This document shows positions 36,137 to 44,899 of a stretch of 64,000 nucleotides of DNA, one piece after another. Where the stretch lies: contig NZ_JAGGJY010000015.1 of NCBI RefSeq assembly GCF_017873245.1, forward strand, positions 34,331-98,330. Direction: 5' to 3'. The notes beneath the pieces are model-generated. The model did no database searches and was not told where the DNA came from. It was given only the letters and a program-made list of their open reading frames with translations. Made by a program: the position numbers and the translations under genes. Positions within the stretch are counted from its first letter, which is position 1. Each line of letters opens with the position of its first letter. Source of the stretch: Clostridium tertium (GTDB lineage Bacteria; Bacillota; Clostridia; Clostridiales; Clostridiaceae).

Positions 36137-37801
36137 TTATATTGCAATATCTAAGTTTAATGTACTTATACCAACACTCCTTAACATAAAAGAAGAAGGC
36201 GTACCTTTTAAAGATACCCCTTCTTCATTACTTAAATAGTTTATTAAGTTATCATCTAAATTAATCTTTATTGAATCAATTTCCCTTAGCTCATTAACTG
36301 TTATTTCTGAAATTATCATGTGCAGTAACTTCTTTTGTTGCTCTCTTGTTGAGCTTTCAGTTAATACCTTACTAAAGTTTTCTAAAACACTCTTAATAAG
36401 CTCATAAGGTAGTTCCTCATTGACATTATCTGAAAGAGTTACTAATAATGGAGCTTTTTCTTCCTCTAAAGCCTTAACTCTCTTAGTCAGTTCAGCCTTT
36501 CTTTCTCTAAACTCTTCTTTAGTTATTATTTCATCTTCATAGGCTTCAAATAGCTTAGCTCTTTTCTTATCTAGATTTTCAAGTTCATTATCTATTTTAG
36601 ATAACTCTTTCTTTGCTGGATTTATCTTTCTAACTCTTTCATTGTTAACATTTTTTACTATAGCCTTAACCATCTTTTCATTAGTTAACAATTCTGATAA
36701 CTTATTGAATACATACTCATTAGCCTTATCTGCTCTAACTGAATTACTATTACATACTGCTGTACCTTTATTCTTCCAATTACCACAAGCATAGTAAGCT
36801 ATTCTTTTTTTACTACCATCTGCCATCTTGTTAGTAGTTCTTGAAATAACCATCCCAGCTCCACACTTAGGACATTTTAGTATTCCTGTTAGAGGAAATT
36901 CTCCATCATGAACTCTTGACGGTTTACCTTGTTTAGAACTTAAAATAGCTTGTGCTTTATCCCATAGTTTTTCATCAATTATTCCTTCATGAATTCCATC
37001 TGTTATTATAGGATTAGCATTAATATTTCTTCTTCTTTTCTCTGACCAATTCTGTCTAACATTGTATCTAATCTTTCCTATATATACAGGATTAGTTAAG
37101 ATTTCTCTTATAGAACCTACTGAAAAAGTGTTTCCAAGTTTAGTTTTATAGCCAAGTTTGTTTAGCTGATTCGTTATAGCCTTGTACCCTTTTCCATTAC
37201 CATATTCATTAAAAATAAATCTAACTGCTTCTGCTTCCTTTTCATTTATAACAAGTTTAGTTTTAGTTCTTTTAGCTCCTGGTTGCTTTTCCATTTGAAC
37301 TAAATCATATCCTAAAACTCGTCCACCACACCATTCACCAGCTCTAGCTTTTGCACACATCCCCATTTTTACGTTTTGAGCTATAGTACCTCTCTCAAAT
37401 TCTCCAATTAATGCCATTATTTGAAATTGCATTTTTCCTGCTGGAGTATTAGTCTCAAATGGTTCAGAATAAGACTTAAAAGAAATGTTGTTATTCTCTA
37501 GAAGATTAACTATCTTTAGTACATCTTCCAGCTTTCTACTGATACGATTAATCTTCCAACTTAGAACCATCTGGAATTTCTTTTCCTCTGCATCACTAAG
37601 TAACTCTTTTAAAGCTGGTCTACTCTTGATATTCTTCCCACTAATTCCTCTATCTGCATAACACTTGTAGACTTCATAGCCCATCTTCTTACACCACTCT
37701 ATTAGTAGTCTTTCTTGTTCATCTATACTGTAACCTTCCTCAGCTTGTTCAATAGTACTTACCCTTGAATAAATTGCAACTAATGTTTTCTTACTTAACA
37801 T
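36137..37801 (-). CDS. Large serine recombinase (CcrC-like)
   Basis: Site-specific recombinase of 554 residues expected to insert and excise the island at rlmH. Catalytic domain at the N-terminus with YSRVST (nucleophile Ser15), RGISGKN and LSWKINRISRKLED segments; then a recombinase domain (KAITNQLNKLGYKT, about 190-290), a zinc ribbon (CPKCGAGM ... CGNWKNKGTAVC) and a coiled-coil region (about 400-460). This is the layout of Ccr proteins and other LSRs. Start ATG 37801 has GGAGGT eight bases upstream; an in-frame ATG at 37816 lies inside that site. A 16-bp palindrome precedes the gene. Confidence 0.9.
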   Translation of the reverse strand: MLSKKTLVAIYSRVSTIEQAEEGYSIDEQERLLIEWCKKMGYEVYKCYADRGISGKNIKSRPALKELLSDAEEKKFQMVLSWKINRISRKLEDVLKIVNLLENNNISFKSYSEPFETNTPAGKMQFQIMALIGEFERGTIAQNVKMGMCAKARAGEWCGGRVLGYDLVQMEKQPGAKRTKTKLVINEKEAEAVRFIFNEYGNGKGYKAITNQLNKLGYKTKLGNTFSVGSIREILTNPVYIGKIRYNVRQNWSEKRRRNINANPIITDGIHEGIIDEKLWDKAQAILSSKQGKPSRVHDGEFPLTGILKCPKCGAGMVISRTTNKMADGSKKRIAYYACGNWKNKGTAVCNSNSVRADKANEYVFNKLSELLTNEKMVKAIVKNVNNERVRKINPAKKELSKIDNELENLDKKRAKLFEAYEDEIITKEEFRERKAELTKRVKALEEEKAPLLVTLSDNVNEELPYELIKSVLENFSKVLTESSTREQQKKLLHMIISEITVNELREIDSIKINLDDNLINYLSNEEGVSLKGTPSSFMLRSVGISTLNLDIAI

Positions 37802-37832
37802 TTTAACTACCTCCATTTACTTATCATCAAAT

Positions 37833-37844
37833 TTATAATATATA
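37833..37844 (-). promoter_or_regulatory. Shared promoter-like motif before the recombinase
   Basis: TTATAATATATA, the short form of the motif found upstream of other island genes, 32 bases before the recombinase start. Confidence 0.3.
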
Positions 37845-37860
37845 CTTAACTTCTACTTTT

Positions 37861-37915
37861 ATAACGGAAAATATCGTTGTTATTGTCATATCAATACTTC
37901 GATAATTTCCGTTAT
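37861..37915. promoter_or_regulatory. Palindromic operator-like site A
   Basis: ATAACGGAAAATATCG (37861-37876) faces CGATAATTTCCGTTAT (37900-37915), 15 of 16 pairs matching, around a 23-base centre. It lies 60 bases upstream of the recombinase start and belongs to a set of four related dyads. Confidence 0.55.
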
Positions 37916-37931
37916 TATTTACTCGTATTAT

Positions 37932-38108
37932 CTAAAACGGAAGAACAAAATTATCATTTCCTGAATATACTATATCTTTTTCATCCAAAATTGTTTTTTC
38001 CTCATCTTCTTTTATTAATCCTAGTGGTTCAAAAATATGAGTTAAGCTATAGTTTTTAATTCTAAATTTTCTCATAACTTTATCTACTAACTCTGCCCTA
38101 TAGCTCAA
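37932..38108 (-). CDS. Small protein, 58 aa, in the same frame downstream of the 89-aa gene
   Basis: Not recognised. From a TTG at 38108 the frame reads SYRAELVDKVMRKFRIKNY, then a hydrophilic run ending FVLPF. It shares the frame of the upstream 89-aa gene, separated by the TAA at 38124 and four more sense codons. No ribosome site is seen near the TTG, so it may be a separate gene translated by reinitiation or the tail of a larger protein cut by a stop. It lies just before the recombinase, where recombination directionality factors are often encoded; that is speculation. Confidence 0.35.
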   Translation of the reverse strand: MSYRAELVDKVMRKFRIKNYSLTHIFEPLGLIKEDEEKTILDEKDIVYSGNDNFVLPF

Positions 38109-38123
38109 TGATTGATAACATTT

Positions 38124-38393
38124 TTATTGAAATTCACCTTGCATACCTCCTAAAAATACACAATCATAAAACTCTATTATTATACTTTCCTCTGTTTCAT
38201 TAAAAACTATATCATCACATTGCGTAGCATTAGCAATTTCCATTACTAACTTTTCAATCCATCCTTCTTTTCTTTTACTTCTCTTATTCTTTTCAATTAC
38301 TATTTGTTTCTTATAATCCAACCATACAGCTTTATCCTTTAACTCATTATATCTGCTTGCTTCACATGTAAATTGTACTTGTATTCTTTTCAT
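38124..38393 (-). CDS. Small protein, 89 aa, unknown function
   Basis: Not recognised. Basic N-terminal half (residues 1-45, Lys/Arg-rich, ending NKRSKRKEGW) and an acidic C-terminal half with alternating hydrophobic strands (ESIIIEFYDCVF). Located between the 42-aa gene and the recombinase on the same strand. Good candidate for a small regulatory or accessory protein of the recombination module, by position only. Confidence 0.5.
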   Translation of the reverse strand: MKRIQVQFTCEASRYNELKDKAVWLDYKKQIVIEKNKRSKRKEGWIEKLVMEIANATQCDDIVFNETEESIIIEFYDCVFLGGMQGEFQ

Positions 38394-38429
38394 AAATATC
38401 TACTCCTTTTTCTATATTTATTTTTAATA

Positions 38430-38558
38430 CTATATTCTATCTATATTTTTTAAATTATTAGTTTCTTTAAATTGAATCATCTTTTCTTCTACCATATACT
38501 TGATTATCATCTCTGAAATTAAATCTATTACCTCATTTACTTGCTTATCTTTAGTCAT
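38430..38558 (-). CDS. Small protein, 42 aa, unknown function
   Basis: Not recognised. ATG 38558 is preceded by AAGGAGAG at good spacing and follows the resolvase-like gene by 12 bases, which supports translation. The sequence is an amphipathic helix-rich peptide (MTKDKQVNEVIDLISEM). Probable third gene of the resolvase-like operon. Confidence 0.5.
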   Translation of the reverse strand: MTKDKQVNEVIDLISEMIIKYMVEEKMIQFKETNNLKNIDRI

Positions 38559-38570
38559 GTTTATCTCTCC

Positions 38571-38966
38571 TTATCCAACTTTCTTATCTTTAAATGATTT
38601 TGATTTTTCTGCAATAATTTCCACTTGCTCATTAATCCATTCATATGATTCACAAAAACTTATAATTGATACTTTCTTTTCTTTACACTGTAAAGCTAAG
38701 TGTTTAAACATATATTCATCAATATCTTCAATAGACCATATCAAAACTACATCTATGTTACCTATTAATATTTCTTCTAATAACCTAGCTAACTTTAAGG
38801 GTTCATTAGTATCATCTATAAAAGTTTTTATCCTCCCTTCATGTTCTTCAAGTTCATATCTTAACCACTGTAATCTACCATATCCTGTTGAAAGATTTTC
38901 TCCATTATGTTTTTTTCTTATGTATAAAGCTATTGTCTTATCAGTTATCATATTTAAAGTTTCCAT
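38571..38966 (-). CDS. Resolvase-like protein lacking catalytic residues
   Basis: A 131-residue protein that aligns end-to-end with the N-terminal catalytic domain of the neighbouring recombinase: ALYIRKKHN stands where AIYSRVST is, and LIWSIEDIDEY where LSWKINRISRK is. The nucleophile Ser and the essential Arg residues are replaced (Lys, Glu), and no DNA-binding domain follows. It may form heterodimers with the active recombinase, as a modulator or as a directionality factor. The alignment was made by eye. Good AAGGAGT site before the ATG; a related palindrome (site B) lies upstream. Confidence 0.55.
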   Translation of the reverse strand: METLNMITDKTIALYIRKKHNGENLSTGYGRLQWLRYELEEHEGRIKTFIDDTNEPLKLARLLEEILIGNIDVVLIWSIEDIDEYMFKHLALQCKEKKVSIISFCESYEWINEQVEIIAEKSKSFKDKKVG

Positions 38967-38997
38967 TACTTTTACTCCTTTTCATCTTGAATTTATC

Positions 38998-39029
38998 GAC
39001 ATTATCGAAGTATGAACTCCGATAATGTC
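38998..39029. promoter_or_regulatory. Palindromic operator-like site B
   Basis: GACATTATCG (38998-39007) and CGATAATGTC (39020-39029) are perfect inverted arms, 32 bases upstream of the resolvase-like start. Shares the TATCGACATTA core with site C. Confidence 0.55.
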
Positions 39030-39037
39030 ATATTTAA

Positions 39038-41548
39038 CTAAGCTGCTATATCCTTAGGAACTTTCACAATATCAATTATTCTTCCATGATTTCTTTGGGT
39101 TATTTCATAGTAAATGCCTTCTAATTCAAGATTAGATTTCATTTCATTTAATCTTCTACTTAACACATTAGGTTCTTTTGCCCATAGCTTAGATGTTGTA
39201 TCTATCTGCTCTACTTCTGCAACTTGATTTAGAACTGTTAATAGATTAGTTACTGTACCTGTAAAGTTCGAATTTTCTTCCATGTACTTAATTAATGCTG
39301 TTGCTACTGGATTAGATTCCACAGCTTCTTGATTCGCTTTCTTTTGATTATTTAAATATGCTTTTAAAAACTCTTCTCCTCCAATTTCTAAAGCCTCAGC
39401 TACTGCATATCCCCACATAGTAAAATCTGCCATTCTACCTAATTTAGTTAATTTTAATGTTGGATATATTCTCTTTGCTCTTGATAGTGCAGTTAAAATA
39501 GCTCCCAATATTTTAGGCTTGTCCTCATTAAAACTACTCCACAGTAACCTTTCTTCCATTCTTTCACTTTCGGATATTCTCTCTAATGCAAGAAGTATAC
39601 ATCTATCTATTAAGTCTGCTTTTATAGCTACAACATTAATTCCATTTAGGGTAATCTTACTTTTCAGAGACATCATTGATTCCTCATCATTGGTATAAAG
39701 TTTTCTTTTAGGATACACACCACCAGTTGAAGCAATACAAAGTAAATCACTTCTCTCCGATGAAATAATATCTAAGTTATCATAACAAGCCATATAAGTG
39801 TTATTAATTGATATTGCTAAGTCTTGTATTGCCTTAGGCATTGAAGTTACATCTCTTGGAGACGGGTCTATTAAACTCTTATTCATTCTCATTGTAGTTG
39901 TTTTAGAAGCTCCTTTTTCTCCATGAATTACTTCAATTGGATGTGGAATATCTGCTATTAATCTAGTTACTAAACTTACTGCATGTAATATTCTGTCCTC
40001 TTTAGATTTAAATCTAAAATACTTATTTAGTAACCCAAATAAATCATCATAATGTATAGGCATTACTTGTTCACCCATGTTATTTTTTCTTATAAACAAC
40101 ATTTGTTTAGTATCATCAACTCCCCATCCATTTTCATCAATTCTTATTATTGTAGATTCCTTATCACATAAATCATAATAAGTAACTCCATCAACTTCTG
40201 CACATCTCTTATAAACTTCTAATTCAGCTCCCTCATATAAAGCCTTCGCTTCTAGTACTCCTATAGCTTGATTTATATTATCTTTAGAAATAGCTTTTCC
40301 AAGTTCATCATAAAATCTCTTTCTTAAAAGCATTTGATACTTTTTATCTTCTAATCTATGAACTTCGTAAACATTCCCCTTATCTACTGCTACAAAAGTT
40401 TCTTCGACAGAGTTATGAAAAAATATATCCTCATATCCTAAAGCCTGTTCTATAGCTATATCTGCATGACTCTTTTTAGCTTCTTCTTCACCTTTTTCAG
40501 AATATTCTGATTTATTTTTAGATGCCTTCGGCTCATAGAGCTCCTTTAGCGTTCTCCAATTTTCATGCGAACAACTATCATGATGACATTTAGCACTAAT
40601 AGCTCCATTATGAAATTGTGTTATCGAAGCCGATTTATCTATATGGTTAGAATTCCAAGGACATGTTTCAAGAACGTAGACAGTTCTATCAACTTCCTCC
40701 TTTACCTTTGAAATATTTAATCCATTATCTCTTAACCACTCTTCCATATTAATACTTCCTTTCACAATTGACTTACTATATACCTTTTTTACTTTCTTAT
40801 CATTATCATTTTTCTTGATATGAAGGTCTGCTACTTTCTTTAACAGAACCTCATTAACTACTTCAAGTTTATCTGGAGCTTGTACTATTCTTGACCTTCT
40901 ATGAGGTCTACTTTCAGTACTATCACCTTTACAAGCCATAGTTCCATACATTTTAGTTATTCTTGCTGCATTGTATGTTGTTTTATCTACTTGAGCTTTA
41001 TCATTACTGAACTTACTATCCAAGGCATAAAGAAAATCCTTATGTAATTGGGTTGATTCTTTAGTATTATCTAAATCTACCTTATATAAGGCATGATATC
41101 CATTACCACTACAAGCTATTACTGGTTCAGGAAATCCTTCACTTCTTAAATAGCTTACTACCTCCCTTAATACTATTTCTGATGATTGCAACTCTTCACC
41201 TGTTGAAGATACTCCTGCTGGTCTTTTAGGGTCTACATCTATTAGTAAGAATTCTCTTCTTGTAATTTCTGAATCTGATGTTGTATGACTTGCATACTCT
41301 ATTAACCTTTCCTTTCCTCTTGCAAGTAAATCTTCTGAGAATACATTTAGTGTAAAGAAGATATTATTAACTCCATCATATCTAAAAATATCTTTTAGAA
41401 GTTTTTCTTTATTTTCATAGTAACCACTGATTGTACCTTTTTTAGTTTTAAGCATTCTTATTTCAACTGCTCTATTATTGATTCCTAAAACTTCTATAGC
41501 TTTAATGCACTCTTTTCTAAATTCTTCATAATTCTTGTTCATTTTCAT
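39038..41548 (-). CDS. Primase-helicase fusion (Cch-like replication protein)
   Basis: An 836-residue replication protein. Residues 85-220 show the archaeo-eukaryotic-primase pattern: LLIDVDP (DxD at 104-106), SGNGYH (147-152), and VDKTTYNAARITKMYGTM with basic RPHRRSR. A zinc-binding segment follows (C296...H302 and CHHDSC near 321-326). Residues about 535-700 are an AAA+/SF3-like helicase (GEKGASKTTT Walker A at 543-552, ACYDNLD Walker B near 590), and the C-terminal region is winged-helix-like. In SCC elements Cch helicases are thought to replicate the excised circle; here primase and helicase are in one chain. Located upstream of the resolvase-like operon. Confidence 0.75.
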   Translation of the reverse strand: MKMNKNYEEFRKECIKAIEVLGINNRAVEIRMLKTKKGTISGYYENKEKLLKDIFRYDGVNNIFFTLNVFSEDLLARGKERLIEYASHTTSDSEITRREFLLIDVDPKRPAGVSSTGEELQSSEIVLREVVSYLRSEGFPEPVIACSGNGYHALYKVDLDNTKESTQLHKDFLYALDSKFSNDKAQVDKTTYNAARITKMYGTMACKGDSTESRPHRRSRIVQAPDKLEVVNEVLLKKVADLHIKKNDNDKKVKKVYSKSIVKGSINMEEWLRDNGLNISKVKEEVDRTVYVLETCPWNSNHIDKSASITQFHNGAISAKCHHDSCSHENWRTLKELYEPKASKNKSEYSEKGEEEAKKSHADIAIEQALGYEDIFFHNSVEETFVAVDKGNVYEVHRLEDKKYQMLLRKRFYDELGKAISKDNINQAIGVLEAKALYEGAELEVYKRCAEVDGVTYYDLCDKESTIIRIDENGWGVDDTKQMLFIRKNNMGEQVMPIHYDDLFGLLNKYFRFKSKEDRILHAVSLVTRLIADIPHPIEVIHGEKGASKTTTMRMNKSLIDPSPRDVTSMPKAIQDLAISINNTYMACYDNLDIISSERSDLLCIASTGGVYPKRKLYTNDEESMMSLKSKITLNGINVVAIKADLIDRCILLALERISESERMEERLLWSSFNEDKPKILGAILTALSRAKRIYPTLKLTKLGRMADFTMWGYAVAEALEIGGEEFLKAYLNNQKKANQEAVESNPVATALIKYMEENSNFTGTVTNLLTVLNQVAEVEQIDTTSKLWAKEPNVLSRRLNEMKSNLELEGIYYEITQRNHGRIIDIVKVPKDIAA

Positions 41549-41641
41549 GTCCTCCTAAGTGTTTTTTTCTCCTCGCTACAAGAATTATTATGTACTAAAT
41601 CATATATATTGTCATTGTCCATAGTATTAATGAAATAAATA

Positions 41642-41668
41642 AAGACAGAGAAGGAACTTCTCTGTCTT
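41642..41668 (-). terminator. Terminator of the IS630-like HTH gene
   Basis: Perfect arms AAGACAGAGAAG/CTTCTCTGTCTT and a T-rich tail on the minus strand. Confidence 0.85.
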
Positions 41669-41687
41669 AAATGTTATTTACATAATT

Positions 41688-42737
41688 TTACTTTAGTATT
41701 TTTATGTATTTTCTCATCTTTTCTTCATTATTCTTACAATTATATTTTTTATAATCATTATTTCCCCTACTTTTTTCATACTTTATTTTATCACTAGTTA
41801 CATTTGAGACATATTTGTCAATCTTACCTCTTATCGTATTATCTATATCTGTAAATCGTCTATATACTCTTCCTCTATTATTCTTATCATCAATATATTC
41901 TATGACTGTTTTTCCATGTTCACCCTCATAAACTGGATGTGTCAAAGTCTTATAAAGCTCACTTTCTACAATATACCATTTTATAGTGTTATCTTTCTTT
42001 ATTACCTTTGGCATATCTCTATCATATATTGTCATAAATACAACTCTGTCATTTTGCTCCTCATTGCACACCTTCTTCAATACCTCAAACTTATCATTAG
42101 CAATTATTCTTCTTTTTGCCTTATCCTTTTTAGTTAGAACCACTTCATTAATTGTATCTACAATGTCTAAGTCTGAAAAAATTACATCTAAATACATATC
42201 TTCTCCAGCCCTAGCTATTACAAGATTTACATCTACCATCTCTTCTTTGTAATCTTTATATTCTATTTCTTGACTTGCAATCTTACCTATTTTTATATAA
42301 TCTACTAGCACTATACTATATCCTAAGTCTGCTAGTTCTTCTATATCGTTAATTACCTTATCTTCATATGAAAGTACATTAACTTCTTGGGAATCTTCTA
42401 TTAAACCTTTAGCCATCCTTCTATTTATAGCAATATTGTACTTATTCTTTATATAGTCAATTATCATAAACTCTTTCCAGTAAGAAATATTGAATCCAAC
42501 ACATATAGGATTACTATTTAAAACATTTAATATTTCTTCCTGTATTTTTACAGGTATAGTCTTAGCTCTTTTAATCATTCTTAATTTTAGTCTATCTATG
42601 TTACTGCTCTTTATCCATCTATCAATAGTTCTAATTGATGTAGAATATTTACCAGATAAATAGTATTTATCTTTACCATTTAGATATTCATTTACACATT
42701 GTTGTTTTTCTTCATCTGTATGCCTTGATTTTATCAT
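41688..42737 (-). CDS. Helix-turn-helix protein with IS630-transposase-like N-terminus
   Basis: A 349-residue protein whose first 100 residues resemble IS630-family DNA-binding domains: two HTH units (YYLSGKYSTSIRTIDRWIK, then IPVKIQEEILNVLNSNPICV and a second unit ending RMAKGLIED). The remaining 250 residues form a mixed alpha/beta region with single Asp residues (LVDYIKIG, DVIFSDLD, TIYDRDM) but no recognisable DDE triad, and no terminal inverted repeats flank the gene. It thus looks like a domesticated transposase used as regulator or initiator of the island. Own promoter near site C; terminator after it. Family call is tentative. Confidence 0.45.
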   Translation of the reverse strand: MIKSRHTDEEKQQCVNEYLNGKDKYYLSGKYSTSIRTIDRWIKSSNIDRLKLRMIKRAKTIPVKIQEEILNVLNSNPICVGFNISYWKEFMIIDYIKNKYNIAINRRMAKGLIEDSQEVNVLSYEDKVINDIEELADLGYSIVLVDYIKIGKIASQEIEYKDYKEEMVDVNLVIARAGEDMYLDVIFSDLDIVDTINEVVLTKKDKAKRRIIANDKFEVLKKVCNEEQNDRVVFMTIYDRDMPKVIKKDNTIKWYIVESELYKTLTHPVYEGEHGKTVIEYIDDKNNRGRVYRRFTDIDNTIRGKIDKYVSNVTSDKIKYEKSRGNNDYKKYNCKNNEEKMRKYIKILK

Positions 42738-42812
42738 TTTTATTAAAATTCCCCCTTATCATCAGCTACTATGTGATTATAGCACTTACTTATTTATAGC
42801 TCCAAATTTCTA

Positions 42813-42861
42813 CTGAAAAATATCGACATTACCGTAATGTCGATTATGACGATATTTTCTG
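42813..42861. promoter_or_regulatory. Palindromic operator-like site C
   Basis: Outer dyad CTGAAAAATATCGAC (42813-42827) and GACGATATTTTCTG (42848-42861) encloses a perfect inner dyad CGACATTAC/GTAATGTCG (42824-42842). It is 76 bases upstream of the IS630-like gene start and ahead of an A-run at 42863. Confidence 0.6.
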
Positions 42862-42886
42862 TAAAAAAAAAGAGGTTTCCCCCTTT

Positions 42887-43705
42887 TTAATCTAAGCGCT
42901 TTATTGAACCATCTGAGTATACTCTATAAGCATCATTTAATTCATCTAACTCTATTATGTAAACTCCTACATTATAATATTTTCTTCCCTCTTCATCATA
43001 TTGTGGTGTCTTATCAACTTCTACTCTAAGTGTATCTAAACCAGTTCTAAGACTATAGTCTTCTGCATACTCAATTGCTTTTTCTACAGTAAATTCTTCA
43101 TCTTGTTTCTTTCTCTCATCTTCCTTTTCACTCTTTTTTTGTCCATAATATAAATCTCTAGCTCGTAGCTCTAAATCCATCATAGTATTCTTATCTTTTT
43201 GACTTAATTTTTTCCAATCTGGAGTCTCCTTACTTAACTCCATAGCTTTCTCATAACTCCCTTCATCAATTAGCCTTTGTACCTCATCAATTCTTTCTTT
43301 AAATTCTTCTCTAGTATTTTTTACATCTGATAATTCTTCTTTTAAATTATCTATTTTTTCTCTTGTTGGCTCATAGTCTTTATAGCTATTATCAATTTTA
43401 TCTAACATTTCTTCTGCCCACTCTATATTATCATATAGATTAAGCTTATTAGAAACTTGCTCATACCCATAAGCTATACTCCATAATTTTTCAAACTCTC
43501 TGTTATTAGTTTCGCCAGCTTTATCTCTAAGTACATTTTCAGCCTCGCTTATCTCTCCATTATTTAAATACTCTTTAGCCTTATTTATAATAACTTTTAC
43601 TTCATTATTAGACTTACCTATTGACCCTATTACTATGAAAGCTAATATTGCTACTATTCCTATTATTATCTTATTGACCTTCTTCAACTTTTGTATCTCC
43701 TTCAT
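42887..43705 (-). CDS. Membrane-anchored helical protein, 272 aa, unknown function
   Basis: Not recognised. One N-terminal membrane helix (VNKIIIGIVAILAFIVIGSIG, residues 10-30) and an outside-facing charged helical region (about 35-200) rich in Glu and Lys, with TPR-like spacing (AKEYLNNGEISEAENVL), then a small domain (205-272) ending in alternating hydrophobic strands. The membrane gene upstream overlaps its start by 35 bases in the alternate frame. Could be an envelope or stress protein of the island. Confidence 0.6.
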   Translation of the reverse strand: MKEIQKLKKVNKIIIGIVAILAFIVIGSIGKSNNEVKVIINKAKEYLNNGEISEAENVLRDKAGETNNREFEKLWSIAYGYEQVSNKLNLYDNIEWAEEMLDKIDNSYKDYEPTREKIDNLKEELSDVKNTREEFKERIDEVQRLIDEGSYEKAMELSKETPDWKKLSQKDKNTMMDLELRARDLYYGQKKSEKEDERKKQDEEFTVEKAIEYAEDYSLRTGLDTLRVEVDKTPQYDEEGRKYYNVGVYIIELDELNDAYRVYSDGSIKRLD

Positions 43706-43995
43706 CCTTTTTAGATTTAAATTTTTGATAAATAAATATTACAGCTGCAATTACTGCTCCTACTTTTATTAAGAACCATAAGACTGAAAAGAATCCTAGT
43801 ATTATTCCTGAAAACCAAGTTAACTATAAATGCACTTATTACACAACATACTAACCATTCTCCAACCATTGCACCAAATCCTAGATACCATATTTCAAAT
43901 ATCGTATTTATCAATGCAAATATTCCTGTTCCTATTATTATTGTTGCTATTACTGCAATAGCTGTAGTTATTCCCCCTGCATCAAAAATATTCAT
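43671..43995 (-). pseudogene. Small membrane protein with an apparent frameshift
   Basis: The start frame gives MNIFDAGGITTAIAVIAT and two membrane helices, then degenerates after residue 58 (AFIVNLV) to a stop at 43717. From position 43817 the other frame continues WFSGIILGFFSVLWFLIKVG and IFIYQKFKSKKDEGDTKVEE to a stop at 43671, ending 35 bases inside the next gene in the usual coupled style. The two frames together give a normal 100-residue membrane protein with a basic tail, so a single-base change near 43817-43825 or programmed slippage is likely. Confidence 0.55.
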
Positions 43996-43997
43996 TA

Positions 43998-44309
43998 TTA
44001 CTTCTCTCCTCTCACATTTTTGTTTATTCCATTTTTATTTATTACTTTTTGTAACCAATTACACGTGTATCCTAACTTTCTTGATATCTGTTTTAAGTTC
44101 TTTCCATCATAATTCTTATTTAAATAATCAATTACATATTTATCTGAATATAATCTCATTGGAAATGTTATCTGCTGACCTTTATAATTCTCATATACTT
44201 TTAGAGTTATATCATGTCCTAAAACTTCAACCATATCTTTATAGATACCCCTATAATTTTCACTTTTTCTACTCATATATTCTTTTTCAATCATCTCCTT
44301 TTCTTTCAC
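43998..44309 (-). CDS. Mor-like small HTH regulator
   Basis: About 103 residues from a GTG at 44309, preceded by AAAGGAGG. The C-terminal segment (ITFPMRLYSDKYVIDYLNKN then GKNLKQISRKLGYTCNWLQK) has the Mor/CD3324 pattern of a short beta-strand followed by a helix-turn-helix. It is the first gene of the membrane-protein cluster, behind two leader hairpins and close to the island's shared promoter motif. A plausible binder of the palindromes A-D; not shown. Confidence 0.55.
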   Translation of the reverse strand: MKEKEMIEKEYMSRKSENYRGIYKDMVEVLGHDITLKVYENYKGQQITFPMRLYSDKYVIDYLNKNYDGKNLKQISRKLGYTCNWLQKVINKNGINKNVRGEK

Positions 44310-44355
44310 ATTAAATATTACCTCCTTTAAAAAGTTTTCATAATATTGAAAATAC

Positions 44356-44433
44356 AAGTGATTTTTCCTTTTAAAATCACTTATTTAATATAAAAAGAGT
44401 TAATGCTTCTTTTATTAGAAACATTAACTCTTT
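44356..44433 (-). promoter_or_regulatory. Two hairpins in the leader of the Mor-like gene
   Basis: AAGTGATTTT/AAAATCACTT (44356-44382) and AAAGAGTTAATG/CATTAACTCTTT (44394-44433). The distal one is followed by a T-run on the minus strand, so it can terminate transcripts coming from the long non-coding region. Both precede the gene start at 44309. Confidence 0.6.
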
Positions 44434-44867
44434 AATCAGATTTATAATATATATTTGACTACATCATTTAAAACAGTTGATTTACTATTTCTTTGTTGTT
44501 TTTATTTTGAGTGTTATTATTTATTTTCACTTTCTGAAATTTCTGTTTTCTAGTATGTTATTGTTGCTTTCTGATGTATTTCTCTTTATTGGTAGATTAG
44601 ATTTTTTATCTATTGTCTATTGTTATGATTTTATTCTCTATTGTAACTTTATTAGACTTTCTTAATTCTATTAGTATTAATTGATATAGTTATTATATCT
44701 TCTTTATTATTCAGTAACTTTAATTGTTATAATCATTAATTATTACTTGATATTATTAAAATTTCTTAATCAATTATTTTTAACTTGTATTATTCTTAAT
44801 TATCTTATTATTGTAATTTTATTTATTATATTTATTCTTATCATTCTTATTATTTATTTTATTTTTT

Positions 44868-44899
44868 ATTGAAATAGATTTTTATTAATCTATTTCAAT
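44868..44899. repeat. Perfect 13-bp inverted repeat
   Basis: ATTGAAATAGATT and AATCTATTTCAAT separated by six bases, inside the long non-coding region. Confidence 0.6.

Noticed and set aside
41688..42737. Active IS630 insertion sequence
   Set aside because: No terminal inverted repeats or TA duplication and no DDE triad are visible.
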